A stretch of DNA of 64,000 nt, taken from assembly GCA_963693315.1 (NCBI GenBank), contig OY856186.1:74997475-75061474 (forward strand). Reading direction: 5' to 3'. This stretch comes from Diogma glabrata (lineage: Eukaryota > Arthropoda > Insecta > Diptera > Cylindrotomidae). This document shows positions 1 to 11,095 of the stretch, piece after piece. The position numbers and the translations under genes are program-made. Every line of letters begins with the position of its first letter. Position 1 is the stretch's first letter. The notes beneath the pieces are model-generated. The model searched no databases. It was not told the DNA's origin and worked only from the letters and a program-made list of their open reading frames with translations.

Positions 1-549
1 AACGGTACATTATCTGGTACCTGTTTTATTTTCAGCGATAATGAAACCCACTAAGGAGACTACACGTCTGTTTCATAGTAAACTTAATAATAAAATATTG
101 TAAGCGATGATTACGAATTGAATGCAAGAAATCGTGTTCAAAAGAAAGAATAAAAGAAAATTTCAAAAATTATTGACACTAAAGCAAACGAGCAACCACA
201 CATTGACCTCGATTTATGAATTAGTGCGTGTGAGAAAATAGAGCGACTCTAAATTACGGAGACTGGACAACCGCTTCGTAACAAGTTCTTAGGAACTGCT
301 CATATGCTAGCTCATATGTATATACTGATAGTATATACATCTACAGATGGAAGGATTAAAATGAGGAGTAGTGGCTGTCATCATCACACAAGGTCAGGAT
401 AAAACATTTAAATCACAAAAAAATCGTTGTGATACCACAAGATCTCTTTCTTCTAGTCAATTTCTGTAATCTTAAAATAATTAGGTAAACGAGCGTTTTT
501 TAAATGTGCGTTTCAAAATAAATGTGTCATCTGTTAGCCAGTTTTGGAC

Positions 550-1900
550 ACGTACAAACTAGATGGAACTTTCTTTTGTCTTCAATGTCCTCATTTTAAC
601 AGCTTCTGCAAACTTCTACCAATGAACCAATATGCCTCATACGCTGAGATATAAGCTCTTTTGAACGCTGTAGATCTAATCTTGACTAGATTTGAACTAG
701 AACTTATCTGGCAGATCCTTGTGTTTGAAAATGGACTTCGACTACCTTTAAATGCTGTATAGTTGTCCCTAACGTAACTGTGATTCGTAAAGTATGTAAA
801 TATAAAACTGTTTGCCTAGTTCAAACTTGAGCGGTAGCTTAGTCATATGATGAAAATGGAGGTCAGTTTTTAGGTGTTCTAAGACGAATACTTCCTTGTT
901 CCAGAACACTTTCGGGCAGTTGTTTTTCTCCTCCACTTTCCTTTTCCAATGATCACTACTTCCTTCATCGCCAATCTTCCATGGCTGCACTGAGAATATT
1001 TGGAATGTATAAGGGTTTGTTGATTCTGCTGCCTCAATTGGCATGCAATCTATTGACCTAGAGAAGCAAGGAGTATAAGATGCAATAAAACCTCCATCGC
1101 ACGGGAGAAGTGATTCTTTGCACTTTTCATTAAGATTGGCCTGCCAAAAATTAAGCTGGCCTGATAACAGTGGTGTGAAGCCATTAGGCTGTATGTGGTG
1201 GAAGACCGTACTTTCTTTCTATGAATTTATATGAGCATACTGCTATCGTGGCGTATTTGCTCCGTTTATGATATTTGTTCGGTTTCTTATCCAGCATGGT
1301 ACCTAGATATTTTGCTTGATTGTCAAGTATCAGACCACTTTCCCTTCATATTTATATGGAGTCAATATCAGCAAACTCGTATCTTCTAGTTAGAAGAGTC
1401 AGTTCTGTTTTGCAAATTCGTGCCCATATTTTTTGGCCCATATTTTAAGAACCCGTTACTTTAAAGCTTTTATCTTCATCTTAGGTTGTCATTGGGCGGG
1501 GGTTTTCTTGCGTACGTTAACTTTGGTCCATTGAGAAGGCATATTAAAAAAACTGTAAGCCATGAAAGTGGTTTTCAAACAATCCATTGTGAGTCTTGAG
1601 TTTCTCTGTAGTTCAGTGAATAAAACCCTATCAAGACTAGGTGACTTGAATGGTTTAAATTGAACACTTAGAATCTATGATATTTCTCACAATGATGGGG
1701 TTTTCATTGCGTCTTGAGGCAAGTGGTATTATTGAGTTCCAGGCGTGTTGCTCCCTTGAGATGTTGACAATATTAAAAAACTTCCTGCATTTATTTTCTT
1801 CCTTAAAATCAAATCTAGGCTTCACTACAGAGGTTTTAGCTTTACCCTAGGCAAGCAGTTAACAACCAGTCTGTGAGGGTTTCAATTCTGTTTGAGAGAA
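550..1900 (-). mobile_element. LOA/R1-like non-LTR retrotransposon remnant
   Basis: Read on the minus strand this is a decayed reverse transcriptase. An N-terminal RT block with FNPFKSPSLDR lies at about 1,660-1,627, followed by PSQWTKVNV at about 1,541-1,517. The C-terminal RT part follows at once, with KYLGTMLDKK near 1,313-1,283, a YGLPPHT motif near 1,212-1,195 and TVIRP shortly after. The open stretch at 1,044-769 resembles the linker between RT and RNase H in LOA-type elements. The middle of the RT, including the catalytic F/YADD block, is missing, so there is an internal deletion of several hundred bases. Stops and frameshifts are frequent. Family assignment rests on motif order; LOA versus R1 cannot be settled by eye. 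Outer limits are approximate. Confidence 0.65.
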
Positions 1901-1954
1901 CTGTGCCTGAAACACTCCTCAATAGCATTTTCAATCCGTCCTCTTTTAGTTCCA

Positions 1955-2151
1955 CACTGAAAGAAAAAATTATGTTGCTACAATCTTTTGTGTGCCAACC
2001 GAATATTTTCTACCACAATAACCTCAAATTTGGTTGTCTTTTCTTTAAATACCACATTTGAAGAAACAACAGCCGAATTTGAGGTTATTGTGACAAAAAA
2101 CATTCGGTTGGTACAAAAGAGTTTGTAGTAACAAAATTTTTTCTTTCAGTG
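1955..2151. repeat. Foldback (MITE-like) element with ~85-bp arms
   Basis: Two arms of about 83-85 bases are inverted copies: 1,955-2,037 and 2,069-2,151, separated by about 31 bases. The outermost bases are CACTGAAAGAAAAAA on the left and the reverse complement on the right. The arms share AACCTCAAATT and CCAACCGAATATTT-like blocks with a few mismatches. The structure would fold into a long hairpin and looks like a non-autonomous DNA transposon. No clear target duplication is visible. The short open frame across the left arm is a by-product. Confidence 0.8.
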
Positions 2152-2159
2152 CAGAATGT

Positions 2160-3146
2160 TGGTTTTTTGGCAGGTTGAATAACTAGAGAGAAATAAAGCT
2201 AGCCATGGTTTGTAAAAGAGCAGGTATTAGATTTGTGCATATAAGTTGAATTAGTTGAAAACTTTTGGGCGTTTGTTGGTCGTAGCTCTGTTATTAGTAT
2301 TCTCCATCTTGTGAAATATATTAGTTATTTAATTATGTTTGTCAATATACCTCCTACTTTTTTGCTGTTCACTCATGGTTTCTGGATGAAAATATTATGA
2401 ACATTCTCGACAGCATGCAGTTTGGAGTTCTGAAATATTGAGGTGTTAAACCTTAAATCCAATTTAAGAAGTGTGCAAATTTTGAGTTTTTGCCCCAAAT
2501 CCAGGGTTATTAATCAATTACCATCACAAGATACTTCTCAACATCTTATTTTATGGAACAAGTCACTTTCTATAATTGTACAGACATATCCACTGGCACA
2601 GTTGCTCATTGCACCAACGTGTTGGAGTACGAGATGTATAGAAACAGAAATTTTATCCCTTTGCTCTGTCCAGTTGCTCGGCAGAGAACATAAGCCATAT
2701 AACAATTGTTTTTGGCAGGAAGGTATTTAAGTGGGAGGACGAGTTGAATTATACAATTTTAACTCGTTATATTCGGCAGTATTAGTCACAAGGATATGTT
2801 TAATGATTACCCAACATAATAACCGGTAGGTTTTTGTAGGCTTGCAGTATGCAATTATTGAACAATCTTTAAGTCTGGAATACGTATTTATATGGCTTAG
2901 TGTTGCGTTTAGAAAAGTAATCAGTTTAATTGTTTATCCATAAAGTATTTGATACCAATTATGGAATTGAAAGGATTATTTGAATCCGATATCCAGCTAT
3001 AACTTATCTGTTCCGTTCATGTTCTTTTTATACGTTTCTTCTCCTTAATAGTTGACAGTAAATAGTCTTAATCACATTAAGGAATTTTTCTTGAAAGCTA
3101 TATGCTAAAAGTCAATCAAAATCAAAAAACTGTTTTTATTTTTTAG
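2160..3146. other. Unassigned sequence upstream of CYB561D2-like copy A
   Basis: I looked here for a first exon encoding a hydrophobic helix followed by a heme-ligand His and a GT donor, as in copy B exon 1, and found none. An open frame at 2,443-2,730 has no transmembrane segment and no family resemblance that I recognise. The last 100 bases become pyrimidine-rich and lead into the AG acceptor at 3,145-3,146. Confidence 0.5.
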
Positions 3147-3781
3147 TACCAACTTTTAATGGCTGAAGGTATGCTGACATTCTATACTTACAATACATGG
3201 TCTAACATCTTTTCAAAAAAAACAAAAACCGGTTTGCATATATCACTCCAAATAGCTGGTTCTGCTCTTGCAATTGCAGGGTACGTTGTTGTATTCCAAG
3301 CGAGACCAGTACATTTTAACAAACTTCACGGAATATTAGGTGAGTCTAAAAATAAAATTTCAATTGTTTCGATTTTAACATTTTGTATGTTTTAGGTTTC
3401 GTATCGTTAGTGTTTTTATTAATAACATTAGTAAATAGTTTAGCGGCTCTGTTTGCAAAAGAGTTAAACCGAATAATTAAACCTGTTTATTGCAAACTAT
3501 TTCATAATATTTGTGCCTTAGCTGCATTTGTTATAGGTAATACAAAAAAAGTATATCGTTCGGGTTTCGAGTATCTTTTTAATTAATTTTGTTTATTTTG
3601 CTTTTCAGGAACGGTCAGCCAAATTTACGGTTATGATTTTGATGTAATAGACGATGGAAGTCAACAACAACAGCGCATTATTCTCGGATTGACTATTGGA
3701 ACATCGTTTACACTTGTATTTTCGTCAATTGGATCGCTTTCAACTATTTATGAACAGATTAAAAGATTAATTCGAAGATGA
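3147..3781 (+). CDS. CYB561D2: Cytochrome b561 domain protein, copy A (exons 2-4 only)
   Basis: Three exons at 3,147-3,339, 3,396-3,536 and 3,609-3,781 join without a stop and end in TGA. Introns are 56 and 72 bases, both GT-AG, with the same phases as copy B. The joined protein starts YQLLMAEGMLTFYT, has three hydrophobic helices and retains the histidines in GLHISLQ, KLHGILG and KLFHN. In the family these are heme ligands of a transmembrane ascorbate-dependent ferric reductase. Exon 2 is about 78% identical to copy B at protein level. The ATG at 3,159 is an internal Met, not the start, because the frame is open through an acceptor AG at 3,146 and YQLL is conserved in copy B. The first exon, with the fourth His, is absent from the upstream sequence here. 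The copy may therefore be a partial duplicate, or it may use an exon beyond the window. An ATTAAA lies at 3,805. Confidence 0.85.
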
Positions 3782-3991
3782 TATTTTTAAAATCTTATAT
3801 CTGTATTAAATATATATATTTCTAATCGCTGTTCTATCAGTATTGACTTTTAGCACCAACCTTTTGTTTCCTCTGGCTTACATAAATCTCACCATAATTA
3901 ATTAATTTAAAGGGATTCTATAAACGGTAAAAATATCTTTGTTTCTAAATCTTTACATGTTATTATCATACAGATATTCTTGGAAACATTT

Positions 3992-4069
3992 CTAACAAAG
4001 ATTGTAATGAATACTGTTCGATAAGATTGTAATGAATAACTAACAAAGATTGTAATGAATACTGTTCGA
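3992..4069. repeat. Short direct duplication
   Basis: A ~29-base unit beginning CTAACAAAGATTGTAATGAA occurs at 3,992-4,020 and again at 4,040-4,069, with a partial unit (AAGATTGTAATGAATA) between them. This is a small tandem duplication just downstream of copy A. Confidence 0.85.
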
Positions 4070-4930
4070 GTTCGATTATGCTTCTACTCAACCCATGACA
4101 AATGCTGAATGCAAGCAAAGTTGCACTAGGACGAATTCAAATGAGCAAAGAAATGAAACTCTGACGAAGCTACAAGTCGGAGGAACCAAGACCATCACAC
4201 ATACAACATAAAATATAATTATTACATTTATTCAAATGTTTCACTTAGTCCATCATTTGTAATTGATCCTAGCCAAACATATTGAATAAAATAGAAAATT
4301 AACTCAATAAAACAACCAATCGTGGCGTTAATGGTACCAGCGATTGTTAAACAAGAACAATAATGCAACATAAAAAAAATTATTGAGCAAACTTCATGTA
4401 CTCATTACGAAAATTATTAAAACAAAAGGTTTCTTTCTATTAGATGTTACAAAAAATTCAAGAATAAATTTACCTAATTCGTCTGTGCTACGAAGCTGTA
4501 TTCCCCCTAAAAACTCATTTGTCTAAACAAATTCTTATGCTTGGATACAACTTATCGTCTTTTTCTCATAATTTTTTTCAACCTGTTTGATTTGCTATCT
4601 CATTATGTATGCTGTTGGTTCATGAAATGCTTTTAATATTTACTTAGTCGATCGAAATTAGATTATTGGTACAGGTCTTAATTGTTATTTTGTTGTCACA
4701 ATAATAGACATAAAACTTCGACATTTGTTTGTAGTGTTAATAGTTTTTTTTTTTTTAAATTTGAATTAGATTGATACTTAATTGTGTAGCAGAGTCGTTT
4801 GGAATAAAATCAAGAAGAAAGTTTGTGAATATACTGACGATTGAAAGAGTTGTTACATTGTGAAATGTAAAACTCGCCGTCGTCATCATCGTTTGAAGGT
4901 ATAACGGTTCATCAGGTAATATATTTCTAC
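4070..4930. other. Unassigned AT-rich sequence
   Basis: No coding motif, RNA gene or paired repeat was recognised. A T-homopolymer run lies near 4,746-4,756. Confidence 0.5.
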
Positions 4931-4934
4931 CAAA

Positions 4935-5150
4935 TTCAACATTTGCCGCCAGTAATTTTGTTAAATCGTTGAATATATTACTGTTGCATATGTATGCGAG
5001 AATATTTGATTAGAACAATTAATATATTTTCAACAACTGCCGAAATTAATATATTTATAACAAATTCGACAATTTCCGACATACATTTTATTACAACAAT
5101 GAATATATTATCAACACATTCAACAATCGTCTGATATTTTGGCGCATTTT
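4935..5150. repeat. Degenerate tandem repeat, ~50-60 bp period
   Basis: Variants of the phrase ACAAATTCGACAATTTCCGA recur near 4,930, 5,065 and 5,115. They alternate with TTGAATATATT or TTAATATATT blocks near 4,970, 5,020, 5,047 and 5,100. Units are diverged and unequal in length. This looks like an old minisatellite. The minus-strand open frame over it is a consequence of the repeat. Confidence 0.5.
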
Positions 5151-5159
5151 TTATTGAAA

Positions 5160-5890
5160 GAAGCTTACTCAATATTATACTATTAATTATTTTAATATAT
5201 CAAACATACGGTTGAGTTGGTAAAGATGATCTGTTAATCCAATTTTCGAAAGAATGCAAATTTGGATCCGGAACAATCATGGGGTAAGTTAATCATTTAT
5301 TTAAACGTTTAAATGTAATAATTGTAGTAGTAGTGATACTGATGATGCTTTTGGTTTCTTCGGTCTTTGGGTCATCTGAGTACCTGTCTCTTTGTTTTGT
5401 TTATTTAATTAAACGTACATAGTCCTTTTGCGTGCATATTGGCTTACTTATACTAAATTGGAGATATTACTGTTCGAACACACATAGCTGAAGCTCGTCG
5501 GATTACGACTTTGCAAGGCACGCAGTCCGCCGATCGCAGTCCACCTTCTTATTAGTGAGTCACTGGCAGATTCAATGTTCATTACATCTGTTGGCAACTG
5601 TTTCAGCAATATCGTGATGCTCTTCATCAGTTAAACATATGCGTTTTATAGTAAAACTGTATTGATTGTATTTTAGTGTTGGTATGTTTCCTCCTCCCTT
5701 ACGTTTAAAAAGTTATACGCAGTTATATGCTTGATGTACGTTTTAACAAGAGGAAGGAAAAGTTTAAAGGTTGGTATTTAAGAACATGGGATAGGACTGG
5801 AGCGATAATATTGATCTATTGCGGCTTTAAATGCTTGGGAATCGTATGTAGCGGGGAAAATATTTTTTTGTAATCGATTCCACTAGTATA
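5160..5890. other. Unassigned sequence
   Basis: No gene was recognised. A GC-richer patch at 5,490-5,640 stays partly open on the minus strand and might be the eroded 3' part of the retroelement at 5,890-6,500, but I see no diagnostic motif. Confidence 0.4.
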
Positions 5891-6500
5891 CGGAACGTGA
5901 AAGGAAGGAGTTATTATAGCTACTCAGATGTTTTCACATATGAGAACTCCAAGGTATGCTGATGAGAATGCGAAGATTTTCTTGTGACTCGGCGAAAAAG
6001 TTTTTACAGAAATAAAATGATCATGCCCTTTCAGTTTGTGATTGATTTTAGTGTCCAATAGTTTGAATGTAGAGGAGCTTAGTAATGGTTGCCTGGAAAA
6101 CGTTGCATCGCTGCTATAAAGTGAGGTTTTATGGGACAAAACGCATGACTTCATCTTCATAGAATTAAATGTCACATGATTCCGTTTACCCAGTTCAGGA
6201 TTAATTCAAGATCTACATCTAAGGATCCAACCACATTTTTACGATGACAATTAAAAGTTAGACTAGATAGATGTTTTTTAAAAGAATAGGAATGGAAGAT
6301 AATGATGTCGTCGGCAAAGCTATATATTGGGTTTGTGGTGATAGATAACAAATTTTTGATAAATATCAGAAAAAGAATTGATGATAGAATCTAATTCATG
6401 GGGTACGGCGGCTTGAATTGAGAATTTAGCCGACATACATAGCACGATCCAGAACTACTCTGATAGATCTCCGGGATAAACAATCTTCTAGCCAACAGAT
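5890..6500 (-). mobile_element. CR1/jockey-like RT fragment with FADD box
   Basis: On the minus strand the order is typical of a non-LTR reverse transcriptase palm. LSRRSIRVVLDRAM lies at about 6,480-6,435, then a worn VPQGS-like block. FLIFIKNLLS follows near 6,370. The catalytic FADD, within NPIYSFADDIIIF, falls at about 6,322-6,305. The open stretch at 6,175-5,924 holds FNSMKMKSCVLSHK and a LLDTKINHKL block, equivalent to the NxxKTxxLxxS and LGVxxxxxLxW regions of the family. Two or three frameshifts and stops show it is dead. It is separate from the LOA-like pieces above 6,690, being a different family by motif. Confidence 0.75.
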
Positions 6501-6689
6501 AAAACTTTTTCGTTTAATTGTTCAAAAAACAGAAATTATTTTCGGAAATCTTTTTCCTTCCATCAATTCCTACAAAATATATCTAAAAAGGTTGTGTTTA
6601 AATTTTTTAGACGTTTTGAGAAATCGCACTCACCGACATTTAAAACACCGTTTTGAGAAACACGCTTCTAAATTTTTAAACGACGAATG

Positions 6690-6920
6690 GTGTGATTTGC
6701 AGAAATCTTTTATCCTTAGATAGTTTGATCGTCACAATACACTTCGGCTCCTTGGGCGAGCCAAACATTTACCCACAATGTGGGGAACTGTTTCATCCTC
6801 TTCAAGACAAAATCGGCATGTTGGATCATTTTATTCTGGAAGCCATACCATATATTTATTCACACGATAGTGACCTGTTAATAGTCCCACTATTAGCCTG
6901 CAGTAGGACCGGGTCAGCTT
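6690..6920 (-). mobile_element. LOA/I-type retrotransposon C-terminus (CCHC-like)
   Basis: Minus-strand reading gives LIVGLLTGHYRVNKYMVW followed, after a stop, by CRFCLEEDETVPHIVGKC. This is the highly conserved tail after RNase H in I/LOA/R1-type elements, where C-x2-C-x8-H-x4-C forms a zinc-binding motif. It probably belongs to the same insertion as the LOA RT at 7,600-8,165 and 11,096-11,870. A CR1-like 3' end has been inserted between, or rearranged into, the RNase H region. Confidence 0.7.
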
Positions 6921-7079
6921 TGACAGAAATTTGGTGGTTTTTCTGTTCAAATCTGAAGTTAACATCACGAAGACCTTGCAGCCTTCTGTGTCCCTTGACA
7001 GTTACTGGATTGAAAGCGAACCTGTTCGACTAGTGATCTTATCCTACTTTTTGATATACCAATTGCTGGTTCGGGCCTA

Positions 7080-7420
7080 TGACCCTCCGTGCGGAGCTCT
7101 TTGCTAATTCATTAGTTGTTTTGTTCTTGGTATCCTACAACTCTATACAACTCTATACTTTTCTTATTGAAAGTTATGATTGTTTAGTGTTAATACAATA
7201 AGTTATAAGTTAACGTCTCTGAATATCCAAAGATAATATTCCAACTAGTGATTATAATCGATTGAGAATTAAGTTTCTTTGAGAACTTTATGAACGCCAA
7301 CTTTGAACTTTGGGGGATTAAAGTTATCAGGAAAAACCAACGAAGTTAACGAAGTCCATAGATGAGAGACTCTGTTGAGAAAGTCACGCTGAAAGGCTAC
7401 AGTTCTACATTTATTTATTT
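7080..7420 (-). mobile_element. CR1-like ORF2 C-terminal fragment
   Basis: On the minus strand DFLNRVSHLWTSL at about 7,380-7,340 resembles the terminal FFxRVxxLWNSLP motif of CR1/jockey-like ORF2. It is followed by FNPPKFKVGVHKVLKET, as in the family's final helix, then stops. Its position interrupts the LOA-like element, which suggests a nested insertion or an old rearrangement. The short plus-strand frames in this area are shadows. Confidence 0.5.
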
Positions 7421-7599
7421 AAACCGTAAAAAGATGGGCCACTAATGATACTCTAGTGTGACGCGATAGAAAAAAGGAAGAAAGGCATTAGAGGTACTGT
7501 ATCATCAGTCGGCATGGACATATTTGTCAGGTGTTCTTCTATAGGATCCCACAATAGTAATAGATTTTTTTCCTACAGCAATTGGTAGTTTCCAAGAGT

Positions 7600-8165
7600 T
7601 TGAGCCTTAAAAGCTGGAATTCTCACAAAAATATGCAAGGGAAAAATCCCTAATAACACCTGTGTACTCATTGTATAGGCGTTGTCCTGAAAGGACTAGT
7701 GAAACATAAGCAAACAAACCTTTTAACGCTTGCAGTTTTTTTATCCATTCCCAAATCCCAACAAAAGTTCTCGAGGGCCATGCAAGAGACCCGCAGTTGA
7801 CAACGGGTCTGACAATTACTTTGTACAGCAAGTAGAAAATTTTCGGACTCAGCCCCTATATGTCCCAAAAGATCTTCTGCACTGCCACAGAACTCGAGCT
7901 GCGCTAGATGCTGGTCTTCCACCATATTCTACAGCAATGGTGATAAAACCTCTTGGTGGATACCCCTTGGGGCTATCCATACTTCTCACTTACCTGGATT
8001 TTGGTGTTATCCTACGTGTGAATAAACAGACATCGATCATCCTTTGCCCATTGTATCCATCTTAGGAGTGTTTGGTTCACACCACGCCTTACCGTTTCTC
8101 TAAGGAGTGACTCAAAAGCGGCTTTGTCGTAAGCCCCTTCTATGTCAAGAAAATGAAAGAAATGT
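7600..8165 (-). mobile_element. LOA-like RT fragment (palm start and thumb)
   Basis: Minus-strand reading gives FLDIEGAYDKAAFESLL at about 8,160-8,105, the RT motif-A region with its first catalytic Asp. LLRWIQWAKDD follows and then a worn PQG motif. A jump leads to GLSPKIFYLLYKVIVRPVVN at about 7,860-7,800, the thumb region of LOA elements. The motif-C FADD is deleted between these blocks. The element is dead and is the downstream half of the same insertion whose EN-RT linker is found at 11,096-11,870. Confidence 0.75.
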
Positions 8166-8560
8166 CAAAAAATTGAAATCCTATGTCCTAATCCTACCTG
8201 TCCGATAGCGAAAATCCGAAATTCGTGGGTAATGCTGACAGAATAAGGTCGGTGTATCGGAGACAAGCAGAGTAAAATTTGCTTAGCCAATGATGTTACA
8301 TCACGGCAAATTGGCGCCTTAAGACCAATGCGACTCAAGCGTCTGTTCTCCATGTTAGGGGCGGCTTGAAGCGGGCGTCTGTTTTGGATCAAGCGGCTCG
8401 CTATATAAACGTGTAAAAAGGTTGTTTCTGGTAACCTTAAGATGCAGAACGGACCCATTTACGACAATTTCGGTTGGGCCTAACTAAGGTTAACAACCTA
8501 GCCCCGGAAAAACAATTATTTGCTAAATTTGGAAATCGCAAAAGAATATCAGACCCGGAC
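8165..8560. other. GC-richer unassigned segment at a TE junction
   Basis: This segment separates the LOA RT (minus) from the start of the RTE-like coding part (plus). It does not read as either RT. It contains a TATATAAACG near 8,402 and could be the 5' untranslated region or internal promoter of the RTE-like element, but this is a guess. The minus-strand open frame 8,458-8,165 has no recognisable domain. Confidence 0.35.
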
Positions 8561-11090
8561 GAAACAGAATTTTACCTGGACGTGAAAAAAGACTGGACTA
8601 CCAAATCGGAATTATAAGTCTAGAAACAGAGGCTGAGAGGTATGGGATGGATATCATAGCTCGACAAGAAATTAAACAGCCAATAATAGGAAAACAAGAT
8701 TTGGATAGTCACTCTCTATAATAACTGTAGTGGTCATCCTTCTCGGAGAGAATTTGGTACTGGATTTCTTGTTGGTCCACGCATACAAGAAGCCGTGATG
8801 AAATTCATCCCGGTCAGTGAGAGGATTTGCTACCTACGTGTACGTGGTACATATAACAATATTTCTCTTATTGCCATGCATGCACCTACTGAAGGTAGAA
8901 CCTTCGACGAGAAGGATACTTTCTACATAGCACTGGAAGAGGTTATGAAACAAACACCAACACGCGACTTCATTATGGTTCTTGGTGACTTTAATGGGCA
9001 GGTTGGAAGAGATATCTCTTATGGAAATGTGGTGGGCTCCAACAGTCTGCATCTGAATTCGAATGATAATGGTGAGAGAATGACTGAGTTTGCATTATCA
9101 AATAATTTGAGAATTGCCAGTACTTTCTTTCCGCATCGATCGATTTATAAACAGACCTGGGTTTCACCGAATGGAAACACTCGAAATCAAATTGATCACG
9201 TGCTAGTTACAGTACGGTTCTTCTAGAGTGTTCTGGATGTGCGATCCTTTAGAGGTGCATACATTGGAAGTGATTACTTTCTTGTTTGTGCTAAAATAAG
9301 GTTCCACTTCCCAAATCCAGGCATTCCAAAATTCAATCAACGGAAACGTTTTAACATCTCATCACTAAAGAATGCTGAAACAGAAGAGAGATATCAAAAC
9401 CATATTGCCAAAACATTAAAGAAATCAGAAACCAATTATAGAGACGTCGATAAGTCATGGTATTTTCTCAAAGATGATGTCTTAAGCGCTGCTGAGGGAA
9501 TGCTTGGACCACCACAAAACCACTCACAGAAGCCATGGATGGATCAAGCATGTCTTGACGCTATTCAATACAAAAGAGATTGCTATCTGAAGTGTCTACA
9601 AGGACGCAACACCAGGTTTACGAAGGAGAACTATAAACTGGCAAGACAAGCCGTTACAAAGAAGAATGAAGTGAGAATGGTGGAAGAGAAAGTGTGAGGA
9701 GATTGAAAGCTTGGATAAGGAACATCAATCGCTTAACTTCTTTCAACAGGTTAAACCTTAAAGAAGGGCCCTCAAACTAGATCGACTGCTATTCAAAACG
9801 AAGATGGAGGTACAAGTAGACCTTAAAAATATTTTAGATACTTGGGCCGCTTATTTTGAAAATCTTCTCAACTTAAGTGATCAGCAACAAGTCGGGCGAC
9901 GAGCAAAGCTTATTCTTGCGTAAAATGTACATGTAGACAAACCAACCAAGGAGGAATTCGATGCGGCGCTGTCAAAATTAAAACGCAATAAAGCACCTGG
10001 TATCGACGATATAACATCCAAAATTATTGTGCATGGCGGTGAAACTCTTTCCTTAAGATTGTTTGAGCTTGTTCAAATGATCTGGAGGACTGAAACCATG
10101 CCACAGGACTGGAACACCACAGCTATGCTGATACAAATCCATAAAAAAGGTAATCGTCTACAATGTGCAAACTACAGTACAGAGGAATCGCTCTACTCTG
10201 CACAGAATATAAGATCTTTTCCTACATTTTCCTATCAAAAATCAATCCTTTTGCTGAACAACTGTTTGGAGAATATCAGTGTGGTTTCCAGCGGGACCGA
10301 GGTACCACCGATGCACTTTTCTCGATAAGGATGATTTTGGAAAAGTTTCGAGAGTTCAACATACCTGTGCCCAACTCTTCATGTATTTCAGGCAGGCCTA
10401 CGACTCTCTCGAACGGGAGACTCTATGCTCTGCTCTGGTGTCAATGGGTGCTAGAAAAATTGGTCTTCATATTAACTACAGTAAAACCAAACATATGAAT
10501 GTTTCAAGGGAGGCTGAGAAGAATGATTTGATGTGCGGCGATGAACGAATTGAGGGAGTTGAATCTTTCAAATATTTGCGATCAATGCTTGACTCAAACA
10601 ACAGCATACTTACAGATATAAAAACTCAAATCGCTGCAGGTAATCAAACTTTCTACTCAATTAAACCTCTCCTTGGATCACCGTATGTAGCAACTAACAC
10701 CAAGCTCAAGTTATACAAGATATTGATTAGACCGGTTGTGATGTATGGGTCACAAACGTGGACCCTTACTCAAAATGACGAATCGCATTTATCTGTATTT
10801 GAGCGTAAGATTCTACTCTACATTTTAGGTCCATTTAAGACAGACGATGGAGAGTATAGAACCCGATATAGCTTTGAGATCTTCTTGAGGGTCCCGATAT
10901 AATAGATTGTATCCATTCTAATAGGATTGCTTGGTTTGAGGATGTTCAACGAGCCGATGTACAGTCTGGAATGATTAGAAAAATGCACGTTAGTACCCCA
11001 GGTAGTAAGCGACCGCGAGGTAGACCACGACTACAATGGGAGATATGGTAATTATGTCGCTGTTGCGAATGACCGTAGTAAATATTCAAA
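8560..11090 (+). mobile_element. RTE-like non-LTR retrotransposon (dead, RT core deleted)
   Basis: An AP endonuclease domain starts near 8,617 (ERYGMDIIA..EIKQ). It contains AMHAPTE near 8,875, MVLGDFNGQVGRD near 8,975 and TWVSPNGNTRNQIDHVL near 9,158-9,210, the active-site regions of this class. A linker with PWMDQACLDAIQYKR follows at 9,533. RT motifs are IHKKGNRLQCANYRGIALL near 10,137 (frameshifted), GEYQCGFQRDRGTTDALF near 10,270 and RQAYDSLERE near 10,390. Then the sequence jumps in frame from ALVSMGA to KIGLHINYSKTKHM near 10,455, deleting the YADD block. The tail has YKILIRPVVMYGSQTW and RPRGRPRLQWE at about 11,010-11,045. The element lies inside the minus-strand LOA-like copy. The exact 3' end is uncertain (11,050-11,130). 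Confidence 0.85.
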
Positions 11091-11095
11091 GCTGA

